A stretch of 6,207 bases of DNA, taken from Deltaproteobacteria bacterium RIFCSPHIGHO2_12_FULL_43_9 (GTDB lineage: Bacteria > Bdellovibrionota > O2-12-FULL-43-9). Made by a program: the position numbers and the translations under genes. Below the pieces are notes generated by a model. The model saw only the letters and a program-made list of their open reading frames with translations, did no database searches and had not been told where the DNA came from. The stretch spans positions 1-6,207 of the forward strand of contig MGRR01000054.1 of NCBI GenBank assembly GCA_001798265.1, in the 5' to 3' direction. How positions within the stretch are numbered: position 1 is the stretch's first letter; each line of letters begins with the position of its first letter. Shown here piece by piece: positions 5,765 to 6,207 of this stretch.

Positions 5765-6207
5765 TTATACAAATCCCAATAATAATCCACCCTGATAAAC
5801 AATAAACGACCCGATCCATGCTAAGGCCGTTAAATAACCGGCGGCAAAAAGTGGCCACCTTATCGTTCCTGTTTCTTTTCCAATAACAACAAGCAAAGCA
5901 ATACATGGCAGATATAGGAGGACAAAAACGAGCAGTGATAACACCCTCAGTGGAGTGAAGAATGAGTCACTTTGCAGTGACGTCCTTAGTGACTTTGACT
6001 CCTCATTGGCTTCAGAGCCCAGGCTGTAAAGTACACCAAAGGTTGAAACAACAACTTCCTTGGCGGTAAACCCGGCGAAGAGGGCAGCGCCAATCTTCCA
6101 GTCTCCGAGGCCGATCGGTTCAAGAGGCTTTACCAGAAAATGTCCAATCCTGCCTGCGAAACTGTTTTCAAGCTGTATCCTCGCGATCTCTTCAGAGTTT
6201 AGTCCGG
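5765..6207 (-). CDS. feoB: Ferrous iron transporter FeoB, C-terminal part (partial)
   Basis: This is the last 146 residues of FeoB, the GTPase-coupled inner-membrane Fe(II) importer. The 5' part, including the G domain, lies beyond the right edge. The fragment starts mid-codon at the edge and reads GLNSEEIARI. It then contains the diagnostic stretch GLGDWKIGAALFAGFTAKE and VVVSTFGVLY (fragment residues 32-60), which is part of the C-terminal Gate region. Next is a hydrophilic loop (about 62-86), then two membrane helices: LLVFVLLYLPCIALLVV, with the conserved Cys after LP, and WPLFAAGYLTALAWIGSFIV. It ends with two TAA codons in a row (5762-5767). The Cys-rich gene starts 4 bases after the first stop. 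No Fur box can be judged because the promoter is outside the window. Confidence 0.93.
   Translation of the reverse strand, partial: GLNSEEIARIQLENSFAGRIGHFLVKPLEPIGLGDWKIGAALFAGFTAKEVVVSTFGVLYSLGSEANEESKSLRTSLQSDSFFTPLRVLSLLVFVLLYLPCIALLVVIGKETGTIRWPLFAAGYLTALAWIGSFIVYQGGLLLGFV

Noticed and set aside
5762..5802. Longer N-terminus (14 extra residues from a TTG at 5802) for the Cys-rich protein
   Set aside because: It lies entirely inside the feoB 3' end in another frame, uses a rare start and breaks the usual small-protein layout. The ATG at 5760 fits directly after the feoB stop.
5966..5981. Small inverted repeat GTCACT-TTGC-AGTGAC
   Set aside because: It lies inside the feoB coding region in a variable loop. 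Arms of six bases are easily found by chance and no function is suggested.

Overview
The window looks like a chromosomal segment of a Gram-negative, didermic, moderately AT-rich bacterium. It carries an inner-membrane SPOR protein, a sigma-54-type promoter, a Flp/Tad-type pilin cassette and short scattered repeats of a kind common in Deltaproteobacteria/Nitrospirota-like genomes and metagenome bins. That placement is an inference from gene content and repeat style; no rRNA or other phylogenetic anchor is present.

Layout from left to right. Positions 1-145 are non-coding and hold a mosaic of dispersed repeat fragments. Positions 146-2402, all on the minus strand, hold a five-gene cassette read right to left: a Flp-family type IVb pilin (2163-2402), a TadE-like pseudopilin (1822-2166), a TadG-like protein (1227-1871), a second small TadE-like pseudopilin (986-1273) and a secreted or membrane protein with TPR-like and PEGA segments (146-967). 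The first four genes overlap each other, and the fifth follows after 18 bases. Positions 2403-2666 are a divergent intergenic region. It contains a very good match to a sigma-54 promoter facing the pilin, a tandem 20-bp imperfect repeat at a distance suited to an enhancer-binding activator, a perfect 28-bp-arm palindrome, and a weaker sigma-70-like promoter facing the other way. Positions 2667-3446 (plus strand) encode a SPOR-domain membrane protein whose stop codon overlaps that of the convergent recG.

The right half is a minus-strand group reading feoB (C-terminal part only, cut by the window edge), a small FeoB-associated-type Cys-rich membrane protein, then recG. Gaps or overlaps of 4 and 25 bases suggest a single transcript that links ferrous iron uptake to a DNA repair helicase.

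The most interesting part is the compact pilin/pseudopilin cassette. Its two long gene overlaps cover almost exactly the leader peptides that would be cleaved off. It probably makes a Tad-like surface filament or pseudopilus under sigma-54 control. The secretion ATPase, platform proteins and prepilin peptidase are not in the window and would have to be encoded elsewhere. I see no tRNA, rRNA, CRISPR array or intact transposase.
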